From Clostridia bacterium (GTDB lineage Bacteria > Bacillota > Clostridia > Oscillospirales > Acutalibacteraceae), in contig JAKSQP010000006.1 of the NCBI GenBank assembly GCA_024404025.1, positions 57,249-121,248 of the forward strand: a stretch of 64,000 bases of DNA. Reading direction: 5' to 3'. The position numbers and the translations under genes are program-made. Below, piece after piece: positions 63,305 through 64,000 of the stretch. Within the stretch, counting starts at the first letter, position 1, and every line of letters begins with the position of its first letter. Under the pieces are notes generated by a model. That model searched no databases. It had not been told where the DNA came from and saw only the letters and a list, made by a program, of their open reading frames with translations.

Positions 63305-63982
63305 TCAGATATTTGCCGATGGCAAATCTGTTTTTTTAACTGTACACCAGTTCAGAATCATTTCCTGCATGATCTGAAGTTCTCTGATATGATCCGGCTC
63401 ACCCCTGTTTGCCCAGACAATACCCTGAGCATACCGTTCTGCCGTGGCAAGCATACTGATGGCAACGGCGGTGAACAACACGTCTTCCGAAATATCGGTT
63501 CGGATGCTGTGATCTGTTTTCGCACGAATATACGCATGATGAAACATCGCTTGCATGGGTTTCAAGGGATCAAGATGCTCTCTCAGGCTTTCCGTCTGCG
63601 TGTGTTGACGGCAGATAAACGTTTTATAATTTCCGCTGAAACGCAGCAATTCGGGGTATTCCCGATAAATTTGAATGATGCTTGACGTGTAAACACGGAT
63701 CATTTCGTATGCGGAAAAAGTCGAATAAACTTCCTCCCCGTACTGCGCTAACGTTTTCTGCCAGACATTGTTCCATGCCATTCCGCTGATGGCAACAACC
63801 AGTTTTTCTTTGGTTTGATAATACTTGAAAAGTGTTGTCGGGCCAACGCCGGCCGCAGCCGCAACAGCGTTCATACTGACGGCTTCAATCCCCTGTTCGG
63901 AGAAAAGCTTTAATCCGGCTTCCAGAATATGTTTTCGCCGACTGATTTCTGCCAGTTGATCCTTTTCAATGTTTCTTGGCAT
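63305..63982 (-). CDS. TetR/AcrR-family regulator
   Basis: A 225-residue repressor with an N-terminal TetR helix-turn-helix (ISRRKHILEAGLKLFSEQGIEAVSMNAVAAAAGVG…LFKYYQTKEKL, interrupted here) and a ligand-binding C-terminal half. AGGAGGATAAT precedes the ATG. It is 25 bases upstream of the alkylsulfatase and probably controls the cluster in response to an amphiphile or product. Confidence 0.92.
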   Translation of the reverse strand: MPRNIEKDQLAEISRRKHILEAGLKLFSEQGIEAVSMNAVAAAAGVGPTTLFKYYQTKEKLVVAISGMAWNNVWQKTLAQYGEEVYSTFSAYEMIRVYTSSIIQIYREYPELLRFSGNYKTFICRQHTQTESLREHLDPLKPMQAMFHHAYIRAKTDHSIRTDISEDVLFTAVAISMLATAERYAQGIVWANRGEPDHIRELQIMQEMILNWCTVKKTDLPSANI

Positions 63983-64000
63983 ATTATCCTCCTTTCTCTC

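Overview
The window looks like chromosomal DNA of an anaerobic, spore-forming member of the Clostridia, most likely a gut or rumen Ruminococcaceae/Oscillospiraceae relative. Signs are SpoIVA, three T-box leaders, a DUF1292 gene next to a 6S-like RNA, ECF and QueT vitamin/precursor transporters, ferredoxin-dependent 2-oxoacid oxidoreductase genes, a GH36 alpha-galactosidase and Firmicute-type Shine-Dalgarno sites. No rRNA, prophage or CRISPR array was seen.

Layout. 1-6.2 kb: the 3' part of a secreted papain-like protease, then leftward genes for alpha-galactosidase, ProC, MscL and a PflX-type radical SAM protein. 6.2-12.9 kb: CoaX with a probable pantothenate ECF component, a lipoprotein glycosidase-like protein coupled to a cell-wall amidase, and small membrane proteins. 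12.95-14.4 kb: a secreted beta-helix gene whose signal peptide is split by a 276-bp MITE-like element; an identical inverted copy lies at 21.8 kb. 14.6-21.7 kb: housekeeping genes (tRNA-Thr, trmO, uvrC, rsmD, coaD, queT behind a preQ1-type leader). 22-33.9 kb: two metallophosphoesterases, a Zur-controlled zinc ABC operon, SpoIVA, an RluA enzyme, a parvulin foldase, a 6S-like RNA and DUF1292.

34-51 kb is the centre of interest. Three T-box leaders, whose specifiers read as Ile (ATC), Val (GTA) and Leu (CTC), control (i) an HTH-cupin-acyl-CoA synthetase fusion, (ii) a second copy of that fusion followed by a P-loop ATPase, a complete four-subunit VOR-type 2-oxoacid:ferredoxin oxidoreductase and a branched-chain aminotransferase, and (iii) a LeuA-like protein without its metal ligands, a TIM-barrel/acyl-CoA synthetase fusion and an amidohydrolase. 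T-boxes switch genes on when tRNA is uncharged. The simplest reading is therefore biosynthetic: branched short-chain acids are activated to CoA thioesters, reductively carboxylated to 2-oxoacids and transaminated to Val, Ile and perhaps Leu. The chemistry is known physiologically from rumen bacteria. The T-box wiring, the regulator-enzyme fusions and the degenerate LeuA paralogue are what look new.

51-64 kb: a BlaI/M56 regulatory pair with two palindromic operators, an SH3 lipoprotein, two MFS-type transporters surrounded by gene remnants (half of pnuC, the ends of an FtsX permease and a GH43-like enzyme), and finally a TetR-alkylsulfatase-DUF1254 cluster that looks like an acquired accessory module.
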